A stretch of 64,000 nucleotides of DNA from Atrichornis clamosus (taxonomy: Eukaryota > Chordata > Aves > Passeriformes > Menuridae), in assembly GCA_013400975.1 (NCBI GenBank), contig WBMZ01012755.1:124001-188000 (forward strand). Reading direction: 5' to 3'. Positions 1 through 11,950 of this stretch are shown here, in pieces (positions within the stretch are counted from its first letter, which is position 1; each line of letters begins with the position of its first letter). Below the pieces are notes generated by a model, which saw only the letters and a list, made by a program, of their open reading frames with translations, searched no databases and was not told the origin of the DNA. The position numbers and the translations under genes are program-made.

Positions 1-1422
1 TGGTCCATTTTTCCGACATCTAGCCATAGCAAAGCCAAAAAATCAGGAGGAAAAAAAACAGGAAAAAAGTTCAAAAAAACCCAAAGCCCACACCATATCT
101 TGACAATTTGTAGTTTCTACAGTTGTCCACACCAAAGCATGAAAAAGATTCCCTAGTTATTTATTTTGCACATGTTAAAATGATGCATCTCAGTTTGTTT
201 TGAAAAAAAAAGCTCTACCTAAGACAACAAAAGCAAAATGCCAGATACAAACAAAATATATAGGTTTGGTCATTTCTTACCCCTTAAGCTCTCACCCAGC
301 CTACAAATATTTTCTATATTTTTGAATGACTATTCTCAGATCTCATCTATTGAATGACAGTAATAAAGAAACCATGAATTAGAACTTTTGAACTTTGGAA
401 ATAAACTTGGGAAAATATCTTAAGAAAACTTTCAAATTGATAATGCTCAAAATGTATTGTGAAAAGGCAAGAATACATCACTGCATGGGGAGTTTCTGGA
501 GAAAATCTGCTGTATAAAGGTAGTCTGATAACAGAAACCAGGAAAGCTAACCTTTAAAAAAATTATCAATTTTCCCATGTCAAGATGCCATGCTACAGCA
601 CAAAAAGTAATAGAATAGTAAAATAATCCCAGTCTCTCTAAAACAGGTCCAAAAATCTTTCCATTACAAACCCCTAACTAAGCCAAATAGAATAATTTGT
701 TATTTAAAAGGAAAAGTAATAAATTGGATTTTATACCCGGAGAGCAACTTAATCAAGGTGATGTTGGATGCTGATAATGACTTTACCAGGAAATCTGGAG
801 ATTGGTTTATTACCTTCTTATATGTTATTTGAGTTCAGATCCTATTTATAAATGCAGGCACATTCTCTGCTAGGTCATTCCAATTACTTGGTATATAATT
901 CAGAACCTGAATCAATTCTATCAAGTTGAAGATGATGTACTTGATGAGATCCTATTTGCTGAACAATGGTGGATAGAAGCTTCCCTAATAAAAGAAATAA
1001 AAAAAAACTGTGAGCAAGCAAGACAAAGGGGAAAGTTACTCTACAAATGCAGGCCTGTGGTGCAATGGGTCACAGCCCAGCATTCACATGGTGGAGTGTT
1101 ACTTGCAGATGGAACTGTCAAAATCAGGTTTGCATTGTAAAGGGTGACAAATGTAGTCCTCAAGAGACAAACTTCTCAGCATAATGAAATCTAATCTCTC
1201 TAATTTGAATATTGGTGTCTGTACTTTTATAACTAGAGCCAGAAGACTGGAAGGCAAAAGATTAATTCCCTGTTCATTTCATTTCTCCTCAACTTCCTTC
1301 TAACTACTACTTGTTTTATAAGGGTTTCACACCTTTGTCAGCCATGACCAAATAGCAAGGGGATAGAGGGGGAAGAGACAGAATTGCCTGTAATTTAAAA
1401 TGTTTCCCCCTCCTATGCACAG

Positions 1423-1551
1423 ATGATTTCTTCTAATTCTGCTCTGTACCACAGTAATGCTCACCTGGTGGAACACAACAAGGAGTACAAACAAAATCTG
1501 CCAGACCTATATTGGCTGGACCCAGCTCAGTTCTCTGATTTTTTTCCTGCT
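1423..1551 (+). other. Weak candidate exon (43 codons), unrecognised
   Basis: A pyrimidine-rich stretch ending CACAG at 1422 precedes an open segment of exactly 43 codons. The segment stops at a GTGAGT donor-like site at 1552. The first codon is ATG, but this follows directly from the acceptor-like site and need not be a start. Both ends are phase 0, compatible with the next candidate at 2210. I recognise no domain. Segments like this arise often by chance, so this is a hypothesis, not a gene call. Confidence 0.15.
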
Positions 1552-2209
1552 GTGAGTCCATGCAAATCTTCAGGTCTTCCTGTGCATTTGAAGACTAAAG
1601 ACACCATATTGCAGTTACCTTTTCCTCGTTGTATGTATTTCAAGAGGAATCACTTTCTCATAACTGAGAACTCTATGGGCTAAAATCAGTGCTCACTTCA
1701 GAGCTAGTTACTGCCTGTCTTTTCAACCCACAGCCTTTGCTCATGACCTGTTTTATATGTCCCCACCCTAGCTGTCTGCTGCAATTTTAAAATGTACAAA
1801 ATGTATAAAAACAAATCTATAGCTCACAGAATCCTGGCAGATAGGTAGCCACTTCCTTTGTGAGTCTTCTGTCACAAAGACGAAGTTTGAATTTGCTGCT
1901 AGGGCTCCATAAGTAGATGTCCTGCTGCCAGATGCTTCAGAGCACTTTACAGCCAGAACATCCTCTTAGCTGGTTCACGCTCTGATTTCTACACCATGGC
2001 ATTTCTGCTCTTATGCATCTTACCAATGTTGTGATGGTGAGAAATGACGTAACATTCAAGATAACTAAAAGGTTGAAAGGCACCATAATCATACTGAAGT
2101 GATTCTAAGTTACAAAGACTAAGTACAGACTCACTTTGAAATCCTTAAGGAGCAATGAAGATTAAACTGTGACCAGTACTTAATGCTGTCTTCACTTGTT
2201 CTTGTTCAG

Positions 2210-2364
2210 CATGAATTCACTTTTCAGACAGCCCCTCTGTGTCTGTGGGAGTGTGTGCAAACTTCAGTACTGGTATTTGTAGAAACAAACAGGTGTTTTC
2301 TTGTCAAGTCAGTTAAAATAGCCATAATAACTAATTTGCACAAACCAACTTATGCTTGTGTGAG
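2210..2364 (+). other. Weak candidate exon (155 nt), unrecognised
   Basis: A strong acceptor-like sequence (pyrimidine tract then TTGTTCAG, ending 2209) is followed by 155 nt open in one frame only. It ends at GAG|GTAAAC. It would start in phase 0 and leave two bases over, which matches the single base at the start of the candidate at 5929. The encoded peptide is rich in hydrophobic and Cys residues and matches nothing I know. Random occurrence is quite possible. Confidence 0.15.
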
Positions 2365-4554
2365 GTAAACAGATGGCATCATATTTTCCCTCCTGATGCA
2401 AGCACTTTTTAAAAGATTTTGCAAATATTGCTTCAGGATAGTTAACAGTGTCAAATACAAACATATTTAGCACCTCTCTTCAGTTCTGTATCAAGGTATG
2501 GATGCATTTAGTATTTCTCTATCTATATCCATATGCCTCAAGATATATATTATCCTTTTGATATGATGTTTGACTTTGACTAGGCAGTCTTCAATTCAGA
2601 GGGACTTTGGTCATTGTTGGTAAGAAAATTATTACTCCATTAAATCTTTTTGTGTTAACAATAAAATTTCTCCACATCTCAAAATTCTGCCACTGCATCT
2701 TGGATCTTCCAAATACACAGTAGGCAATGCTTTAACCTCTGATTTAACTTATGTGCTTGAGAGGGAAGAACATGCTTAAATGTTTGTAGAATACTGTGAA
2801 CAAAGCCTCAGAATTTTGTCATCACTGTGCAAATTCCAACTGCTTAGATCTTAGATTGATTTTTCCTACAAGTCTTGGATCAAATTAAGACACCAGAAAT
2901 CTAATTAATGAGTAATTTCTCTGGACAGAAAATTATTTCATATAATTCCTTAAATGACAGATAATATTATTTACTGATCTTGTCTCAGGACACAGGTAAT
3001 TGTCATTTCTATTCCTTCTGCTCTCTTCATTTCATTTTCTTTGCACAAAAGGGACAAGTGCTTTCTGTTAATCACCTGTGGGAGCCTCTCTCAGAACCAG
3101 AAGTACAATGTGCAGGGCAAATGTACAACACCACACAAAATAACCGGCTGACTGATCTGGTAGGATTCACCTCACTTAATTCTAACTTCCTTCATACAAG
3201 CCAACTTGCCAGCCTCGCTTTACATTAGTAAGAAGAACAGGCATTGCTAGATACACAGCTCATGTTACTTTATTTAGATTTGCTTTCATCTGAAAAGACA
3301 GGATATTGCTTACATTGACTATAAGGGGTGACTAGGACAATTAACTCCTGATGTAGACACCAGCTCTCCGATCAAAAGAGCTTACTATTTAATTTGGAAG
3401 TAAGATTCAAGCTGTTGCTGCCAATCCACAGGTTGTCAAAGTAACAGAGAGAGAAGATCCTGCAGTGCTGATTCCTGATACTATAGACATTGTATTTGGA
3501 AATTTTATCTGAAAACGTTAAAAAAAATTACAAGAACAATTTTTTCTAAGACCACATTAAGAAATACAGAAGTACCATCAGGGAACAATGATTTTGCAAT
3601 GCTGCATCTTCACAATGTCTTTGATAGATGGAAAGGCTTTAGAGAAGAACCAGCATCATCCTTCCATCCACTTCTCTCACAGCTCCATGAAGAAAGGCAG
3701 TACAGTCAAGGAATAGTACGAAGGAAAGCAGCAGAAGAGCAAGCAGCCAAGGGTCCTGCAGCTGATGTCCTGTTCTGACACAATGCTCATCTGTGCTCAG
3801 AGCACAGTGCTCTATTTGCAATGTCACTTCTCCTGCCTTCAACATTAAAACAAAATGCAGGACAATGAAAAGCAGGAGAAAAAAGATATTTAGAAACAGA
3901 AATGATGCATTTAGAGGAACACAAGGTCTCTAGTGTAGGCTTCAAAATACTCAGTTAAATAGATACAGAGATTCAGTGTCAAATGAAGAGTCTAAAATAA
4001 ACAGTGTGATAAAAAAAGAAAACAAACACCTAGACTTTTTAAAAATATGATTCAGATTTAATCTCTCTGTCATTGTGGCAGGAAAACAAAGATGAAAAAC
4101 AAAGACATTCAGATGGCAGTTTAAAAAAAATTGTGAACGCACTGTCTGAAAGCACTACTTGCTCTCTTCCCTAGATTTATAACTGAGCAACCATCAACAA
4201 TAGTGCTGTGTGTTTCTACAAGCACATACTGCAGTAATGCTTAATTTTGACAAACCCTGTTGAGTAATCAACGTTTTAGACACTTCACTCTCATGGCATT
4301 AGCATTCAGGACAGTAATAAGAGGGAAGTCAGGAAGAAGAGCAAGGAAAGAGCGGATATTAGCAGAGAGTTATTGTGAAGGACAGAAGGACAACCTTGCT
4401 ACAGAAGGAAACCTGCAGGCAATTTCTGTACCTGATTCAAAGCTCAGGTGCAAGTCATACTGGAGGGTCTTGGCATCGAGTCCTGTGTAACTGAACCCAG
4501 TATGGAGCTATATCATGATATTTTTGTTATTCTGTGTTGGCTGATTAACTACAG

Positions 4555-4582
4555 TAATAAATAAATAAATAAATAAATAAAT
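4555..4582. repeat. (AAAT)n microsatellite
   Basis: About seven uninterrupted AAAT/AATA units follow a stop-rich AT stretch. This is a simple tetranucleotide repeat that is probably length-polymorphic. Confidence 0.9.
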
Positions 4583-5185
4583 GCAACCTTAACAGTTTCC
4601 TTTTCCAAATTATATCCATACACTAGTACATTTTTATAGAAACCAAATTTTATGATGTACTATTACATGAATTTTGGTCTTTGGTATAATCAGAGGTCAA
4701 AATAAGAAACACAAGAAAAATCAACATGAAATATTTTCACATTATTTTCAAGTTAGCTTACATGAAGTTGTTTTCATTATCTTTAAAAACTGTCCACTGT
4801 CAGACTTTAGGACACAATTTTATGTACGATATGAACTTGGAATATATCTTGTCAGTATTTCTTCTGCTTATTCTTATCAGAAAAAGGAAAAATATATATG
4901 TGATATTATGTCACTTCACTTGTGTTCTTTTTATGTTGTCATGACACAGAAACAAGACTCATTCTATGGGCCAGTATCCAGAATGAACAGACATGAAGGA
5001 ATTTGCTCCTTTATGGGACTGTACAAGTTGGGACAAGCTAAGCAGAGTATCACCAAACTGAACGGCAGTCATAACCACTGATGGGGATAAGGAGAACATG
5101 AGTGGTTTAAACACTATATTAAACAACAAAAATGAAAAACAACATGTAACTTTGGAAAAACTGAGCAAAAAAAGCTGCACAAAGT

Positions 5186-5632
5186 AATAGATTAATAGAA
5201 TAGTTCAGGTTGGAAGGGGCCTATGAAATCATTTAAGTCCAACTCCCCTATTCAAGCGGGGCCACCCAGAGCTGGTCACCCAGAACCATGTCCAGTTTCT
5301 CTCTGGGCAATCTGCACCAGTGCTTGGTCACTCTCAGAGTCAAAAATTGCTTTCTTCTGTTAACACAGAATTTCATAGTTTTTCACTGGTGCCATCTGCT
5401 TCTTGTCCTGTCAGTGGGCACTACTGAGAAGATCCTGGTTCCCTTGTCTTCCTTCACATCCATAAGGGAATACACACCGATAAGGTCCTCTCCTGAGCCC
5501 TCTCTTCTCCAGGTTGAACAGTCACAGCTCTCTCAGCCTCCCCAAAAGGTGCTTCAATTTCTTATTTGTCATGCAAGCCTTTGCTGGACTCAATTCAGTA
5601 AGTCCATATCACGATGTACTGGTGAACCCAGT
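5186..5632 (-). repeat. CR1 LINE fragment, 5'-truncated
   Basis: Reading the minus strand gives the 3' portion of a CR1 element. The left edge (AATAGATTAATAGAATAGTT, then GGTTGGAAGGGGCC) is the degraded reverse complement of the CR1 terminal octamer region. It is followed by the familiar CCCAGAGCTGGTCACCCAG and TTGCTGGACT segments. Only the last few hundred bases of the element are present, as is usual for avian CR1. The open frame on the plus strand here (5288-5644) is antisense repeat sequence, not a gene. Divergence and stops show it is long dead. Confidence 0.9.
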
Positions 5633-5928
5633 AAATCCAAATAAACCCAAATAAACATGTTTGTGAACTGCTTTCTAGAATGTTGTAGGAAAAAAAAAAT
5701 ATTACACAAAATCTACTGCAAATGAGAAGAAAAGCTACAAAAGAATTTTGTATGTCACACAAGTTCATTTTTTTGTATTTGCATTTGATTCTCTTTCAGA
5801 TCCATGAAAGACTTAGTAGACACCAAAAGCAGAAGTAAACTTGCTGCAACATGCAAAAAGAGGGCAAATCAGTGAAGAAAAAGAAAACCAAGTAAATCAT
5901 ATGTTCATAACTTATTTGTTTCCTACAG

Positions 5929-6079
5929 ATGTAAGGCCACACTGATACAAAGGAAGGCAGTTAGGCAGTGCTACAGGAGAGTAGCTGTCAGCACAGTCAA
6001 GGCACCTTGTAAAGAAGAGGAAATCAAGCAATTCACAGCAACAACCATCCACGGACAATCTGTGGGAATGTACATCAAA
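5929..6079 (+). other. Candidate exon (151 nt), unrecognised
   Basis: A good acceptor (TTTGTTTCCTACAG, ending 5928) precedes one base plus 50 open codons, ending at a GTATGT donor-like site. About 70 percent of codons begin with a purine, which is coding-like. The peptide is basic, with the segment LIQRKAVRQCYRR, loosely reminiscent of an IQ-type helix but not a proper match. The other two frames contain stops. Start phase fits the candidate at 2210-2364. An antisense frame across it is also open. I cannot name a family and would not treat it as established. Confidence 0.25.
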
Positions 6080-9000
6080 GTATGTTGAATGGATAATCTG
6101 GAGTGAGTATGTACCAGGTACAAAGCTGTTCAAACCTTACCTGACTACTGATTTTACAGTTTCCTCACAAAATATTTATTTTCTCATTGTTCTGCTCTGG
6201 GTTTCTTCCACACTGAAATGAGCAGATGTACATATTGAGGCTACCGATTATGACTGTGTTGGATGATATTCTGTTGAAACAGGATCTGAAGATCTCTGCA
6301 AGCCCAGATCTGCTTGCTTTGTCAGCAAAACCCCAGATGTGCCCAGAAGCTGCCTTCTGGATCACACTGTTCCTCAGTGTACCTGTGCCTTACCTTGGTC
6401 TTCACACCCCATCACAGTAGTCTGACAGACCTACAGAGAGGTTTTGCACAAATGTTGTCCTGAGGCCACCATTCACTGGAGACAATCTACCATTACCCCT
6501 GACATTCCTTGGATTAGGTTTTGTGAGTAGCATTTCCATAGTCTAAAAGTCTCAAATCTGTCTCTTCTGTTGCATACCTCTGCAAGCAAGCCTACAACAG
6601 AATGTCTGAGATCTTAGCACAGTGTGTTCTCAATACCTCTCCTCTTACTCCAGTGCAAATTTTAGAGGCTCTGCCATGGAGAATTTCATGCCTTTTGCAG
6701 TATATGAGGTAAAATCTATAAAACACATCTTCTCACCTAAGACACATAAAAACCTAAAGTGAATTCTTTACTATTTTTAGCTCATGGGTTTCTTTTCCTC
6801 TCACAATTTATGATAGATATAATGTCATTTTTTTCATACTGGGGATAGAGTTCAGGAAGGATAAATACAAAAATGGTTATAAATTACATAAATCTGTTCA
6901 GTGAATTTTGTGTTGCTTCATACTTATTAAAGAGCAATGTCTTTATTCTGCTTTCTCTGTCCATCTACAATTATTTTAAACTATACTTTCAGTTACAACT
7001 TTGTCTTCCCATATTTTCTTTTCCTGTCATATATCCACAACACAATTCTTTTGCTACTCTGTGCAAAATTTTGCAAAGAGCAAAACTATACTCTCAAGTA
7101 GCTCATCCACAAACCACCTCACTCTGATGTTACCACAATTTTCCATCTCATATGTTTGTTTACTTTCTCAGTTGCAGGAATTTTGAATTACTCAACCAGA
7201 CACATTGGCACAATTATTTTTACCTTATTTTATGCACCCTGCTGTGTATGTCTACAGGCTCACAGTCAAACGTCTGCTTCCTCAGCAGCTGATAATCTTC
7301 TAAGCTCTGTGGGGCTTGTTTACTAGTCTGTGCCAAAGGGGCACAGTGTTCTTTGAGTGGCTCTCATAGAGAGCTGTTGAATTTTTTACCAAGAGGAAAA
7401 TCAGCAGTGAGCAAAAGCAAAGATGAATTTTCTTTCACTTAATTAACTCAGAAAACTGCATTTTCAAAAGAGTATCCCATTTATTTGCCTGCCATAGTAA
7501 AGAAATAACTTTCATAATTATTTGGGCTATTGTTCTAACTAAAGCATAAACATCCAGTCAGAACCTAAGAAAATTAAAAGGAGATTTTGGTTCTTTCTTA
7601 AAATAACCAGATTAAAATACTGGTAGATTATGGCAGATGCACAGCACAGGTGCATAAAATCACCATGTAGCCTAGATAAGTGCTTAATCATGATAAACTT
7701 CTAGTTGTTCTATATGCAGTATTTGCTGTTGAATCAGACCATTGTTTTTTTTCTTAAACAATGACCTACCCTGTGACATAATTGAGATTAAACAAGTAGA
7801 ATATTCCCCTTTGCACTCTATTGTGAATCGGAGACATCTTGTACCACTAGACAACAGAACCTAATTTTATTTGATGCACTTACATGTCCCTTTCTGATTC
7901 AGCTCCTCTATGGCAGACAAGTCACTTTACTTCTGCTTTTCCTGAGAAGCAATAATAATAATACTGACCTCCACTGCAAATTGCTTTGAGATTTAACGAT
8001 AGAAACAAAATAGAGAAGACAGGAATTATCACAATAAGATGGTAATCATTTAACAGTTCACACATGAGTAAAACTTACATCAAAAGATAGTGCAATAACC
8101 TTAGGACAATACAAAAATTCAGCTTTTGAAGACTGTTCTGCTGTGCATTTGCTAAACAATATACAGCAGTTCCCAACAACCATTTCTCAAGCAGAAATTA
8201 TTACTTGCCACCTAGAGGTATAGCAATTATCAGCAATGTCACTGATAAGCAATAGCTTTCAACAGATAATTGAAGTCCTTCTTCTGTGAAAATTGAGAGT
8301 TTGTTTTAATATATTTGATTGTTTTCAGCATGCTCAGATTTTCCTTTCCTGCCAAGTGGAATAGCCATTAACTACTTCTGTTAAACTATCAACTGATTGG
8401 ATAAGCTCCTGCAAAATTTAACACAACCAAATTTCAGTGAAAGGTACAGCTATAAAAGCATCCCTCTGAAATGCATTCCTCCATGGGAGTAAGCAGAGAA
8501 ATAACCTGCTTCATCTTTATCACCTCAAAGTTCCCAGTCTTACAAGATTTTTCTAGTCTTGCTATGAAAGTCTTACTAGACATAATCCTTAGAAAATCCT
8601 TCTGGTTTTGGCATCATCCATTCAACACTTTTCATTAATTGAGATAGATTAAAATTGTGTGCTAAATAACAGGAGTCAGCATCAGATTCTGCAGTTCTTC
8701 CTAATCTTGTAGCAGTTACAACAGGACACTCATACCAGGGCATCTTTTCCCTCAGCCCACAAAAAAACCCAAAAACAGGCCCCTCACTGATATTCACCTA
8801 CTCAATCTAGTGCCTTTGGTCAGTACAATTTCAGGAATAAGGTGTAAATTAGCTGTTTGGTTAAAATGCATGCATTTTCTGATTAAGAGAAACATTTTCT
8901 GTATAATTTTGTGTGTTGTTAATTGCCTTACTAGCCCAAGTCTGAAATATTAAAAGTGGTCATGGTTGTAACAACCACATGACATATAGCTGTATATTTA

Positions 9001-11851
9001 TCTTGACAGTGTTAAAGCACACAACAAATTGATACAGCTATCTGGGGGACAAATAGAATGGTTTTTTTCTTGTATTTAACCAACAGTAGTAGGAGTAGGG
9101 AAAAATTTTAAATGTATATGTACAATGTGAAATTATGTGACTGCTCTTCTCCTAGAGTCCTCTCCCAGGGCCCTCACAATAATAAAGACATGGACACCAG
9201 GGGGTAAACAGTCAGCCAGCATTTGACATGAAATATACAATAAATGCATCAGCTTCAAGAAGGATGAAAGGAATTATGGCTTGACTACTAGGCCAAATTT
9301 CAGGTATCTTGCTGAGTTAACTGTCAAATTTCCTCTGTCATATGTTATAGACTCACCAGATGAAGCAAATTGTTAAACAAGAGTTGAAAAAACCTTCTAA
9401 TATTCAATGATGATAGCTTTTTCATCTTTACATAACATACCACTCAAGTATTAGAATGAACCCTGTAAAATAGGAAACTACAGCAGAAGTGATAGATGCA
9501 ATCAGATTAGAAATGGGGAAAGGCGTCTTTTGCAGGTTGAATATCTGAGAATTCATGGAAATAGGCAAAGTAAAGCAAGCATCTACAACAAAACAAAAAT
9601 AGAATGAGGTAAGAAGGATCCATTAATTAATTTTGAAAACATTTGTGTTGTTCCTTTCCATTTGACATATTCACTGGCTTTTTAAGTTATTGTTCCTATC
9701 ATTGGAACATTAGTAAAAAGCTGAATACTCTAGTTTGATCTGAATATATTGTCATTAAGATTTAGAAGTCTAATGAAATAATAAATAATATTTTCAATAT
9801 TAAACCATATATCATATGTAATATTGTTATATTACAATATATTATGTAATCTCTCTATGTATCTTCATAAAGTACTCTGCTTACATGGAATACAGATAAA
9901 TTAATTTAATAATGAAAATTACTAATTGCTTCATAGCTTCATAAGTTGGGTCATATGGGAGATATTCAGATATTTTCCTCTAGGGAACCTATATTTCAGA
10001 AGGAAAATAGAAATACATTTGAGGGCACATTCTAATCCAGTGTACAATACTTTTGAAAGCATACTAGAGATACTGCTCACATGTAGAGATACTCTGTCAC
10101 ATACAGTTCAGAAATACCACATTTTAAGCAAGCATATATTAAATATTTGTTTAGAAAATTTATATTATTGATTTATGAACTTTTAGCATCTCTGACTCTT
10201 ACATGAAGTTCCATAGAGTGAGACTAGAAATCCTTTTTCCACTGGTTTATCATTTCTTTAAGGCAGCTAAACACAAACTCTTGCAGAAATTCTCTGCATT
10301 AACAAATCCAATTATCAGTTGTGCACACAGACTTCGACCCTTCAATTAGCTAAAGACTATTAACTTTCTTTACATTCACAAACAGCACTACTATTGTTAC
10401 ACATAGTAACATTAGTAAATATTTCATTACTTAAAAATTTCCATGCCAAAAAACTTACCATTACCAATATCACAACTTTCAAAATTAGGGAGTGACTCTG
10501 GGAAAGCTGAACAAAATTCAGTGGCCCACAAAAACAATTTAGGGATCCAGAAGTTTGGAATGCACAGGGCAGAGACAGTGCAGTGGCCTTTACATTTCCA
10601 AGAGAATGGTGGTGCTCGTTACTGGTGATTACAAACTCAAAATAAGTGATAGATGAATTTATCAGTGAGTTCTGATGGGCAGGTCATCTGAGTTCTGCAG
10701 AGCGGAATTTCTGGAACATTAAACTCTTTTCATATAATTCTTAAGATTATGTTGAAAATCACATACACACTTAACCTTTGTATCTTTAGGAAGGACACAC
10801 TCCCTAAGTGACCAAAACCACTCACCCCCAATAAAAATTGCAAGCAGTTATTGTTAGAAAGATCGGTAGTTTGGCATTATTTTTCCTTTCTTTGTTCTTC
10901 AAATCCAGATTAACTTGAGAAAAATAAAACCCCCAATACCATGTTTAAAAATTGCAAGCAAAATTGTTACCCATGTAATATTTTCTTTCTTTACATATTT
11001 TCTCTAAAATGTTAATATATTTTTGCAATTCTACCACAAATAATTAAATTACGAATGAGGAAAAAAAAAAGAGTAAGCCAATAGTTTGTGCCAAGATAGC
11101 ACATTCAGATCTCTGAAAAGCTAAATGAGTTTAAGTAAATTCTTTTCATCTCCAAACTGGAACCTTTTCCTACTGTGTTTGAATCAAATGCATTAATGCA
11201 CCGAGGCCCACAGAACCAATTGTATGTCTGTGTCTCAAAACTTCTGTTACATCCAGTTTAATGCATCTTTGAGGGTGGGATGCCAATTGCAACTGCGCTT
11301 TCTGTGGAGCAAGAGGTGTAATTTACAAAAAGTTCCCTTCCCGATGTGAAATACAGAATTTCACTTTTGTCTCTGGTGTGCTTGTAAATTAAGATGGGTG
11401 AATCTTCTTAACGTTGCTAACCTTCTCAGTAGATTTAAGATCCAAACAATGCTCCACATCCCTTCTCATTTCAGCTGCAGGGTGTGAAAATAAAGCACAT
11501 TAGAAATTTCTCTCTCAAGGTCAAAACCATTCTGCATATACGTTATTAACTCAAAGATTTCCCTTAACAGAAAAAAGAAACAAAACAAAAACCCCCTGTT
11601 CTATGTTCAAGGTTATGACCAATCCCTGATCTTTACAGTATTGAACATGGAAAAACCTAGTTAGAGTACCAAGTGCTTCCCAGTCAAATAAGGACAAGCA
11701 CAACTCAGTCAGCATTTCCAGTCTGACTGTCCCAAGCCGTGGTCTCAAGCTCTGACCACGGCTCGAGGTCCTTGTTCAGCTCATAAAACTCTGCAGTGCA
11801 CTTGGTTTTGATCCTGTAATCGATGCCTACACAGCCTGAGCCCACACTCAC
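6080..11851. other. AT-rich single-copy stretch, nothing supported
   Basis: No repeat family or gene is recognised. Around 9770-9870 there is a very AT-rich patch with short self-complementary arms (AATATTGT and ACAATATT). It looks like slippage-prone sequence rather than a functional hairpin. Confidence 0.55.
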
Positions 11852-11950
11852 TTGCATTTGCATACTCTTTACCAAAATATCACATAGTCTTTTAGTAGTT
11901 ATTCCTTGGCTTTCTGGATTCCTCATTAAGGCTTCTTTTAGACAAATAGA
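11852..11950 (-). other. Candidate exon (33 codons), unrecognised
   Basis: On the minus strand a strong acceptor (CCCTTGTTTTCTAG) precedes 33 open codons that end at CAA|GTGAGT. Two thirds of the codons start with a purine. The peptide reads like a soluble helix, for example KEALMRNPESQGITTK and KRLCDILVKSMQMQ. The frame remains open past the donor to a stop at 11705, also with coding-like composition, so a longer terminal exon is an alternative. Both splice phases would be 0. I do not recognise the family. Among the candidate exons here this is one of the better ones, but no neighbouring exon is securely linked to it. Confidence 0.35.

Larger units (their letters stand above)
1..4554. other. 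AT-rich single-copy stretch, no supported gene
   Basis: I see no recognisable repeat family and no long open frame here. Two splice-bounded open segments (1423-1551 and 2210-2364, plus strand) are listed separately as weak candidates. Homopolymer A runs near the left edge are short and look like ordinary low-complexity sequence. Confidence 0.6.

Noticed and set aside
3639..3845. Minus-strand frame with a Leu-rich hydrophobic stretch resembling a membrane helix
   Set aside because: It has no supporting splice sites of quality or codon bias, and CT/GA-rich DNA readily yields Leu-rich translations.
5288..5644. 118-codon plus-strand frame
   Set aside because: It lies entirely antisense within a CR1 copy.
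9770..9870. AT-rich inverted repeat, possible hairpin
   Set aside because: Arms are about 8 bp of A/T, as expected from composition alone.
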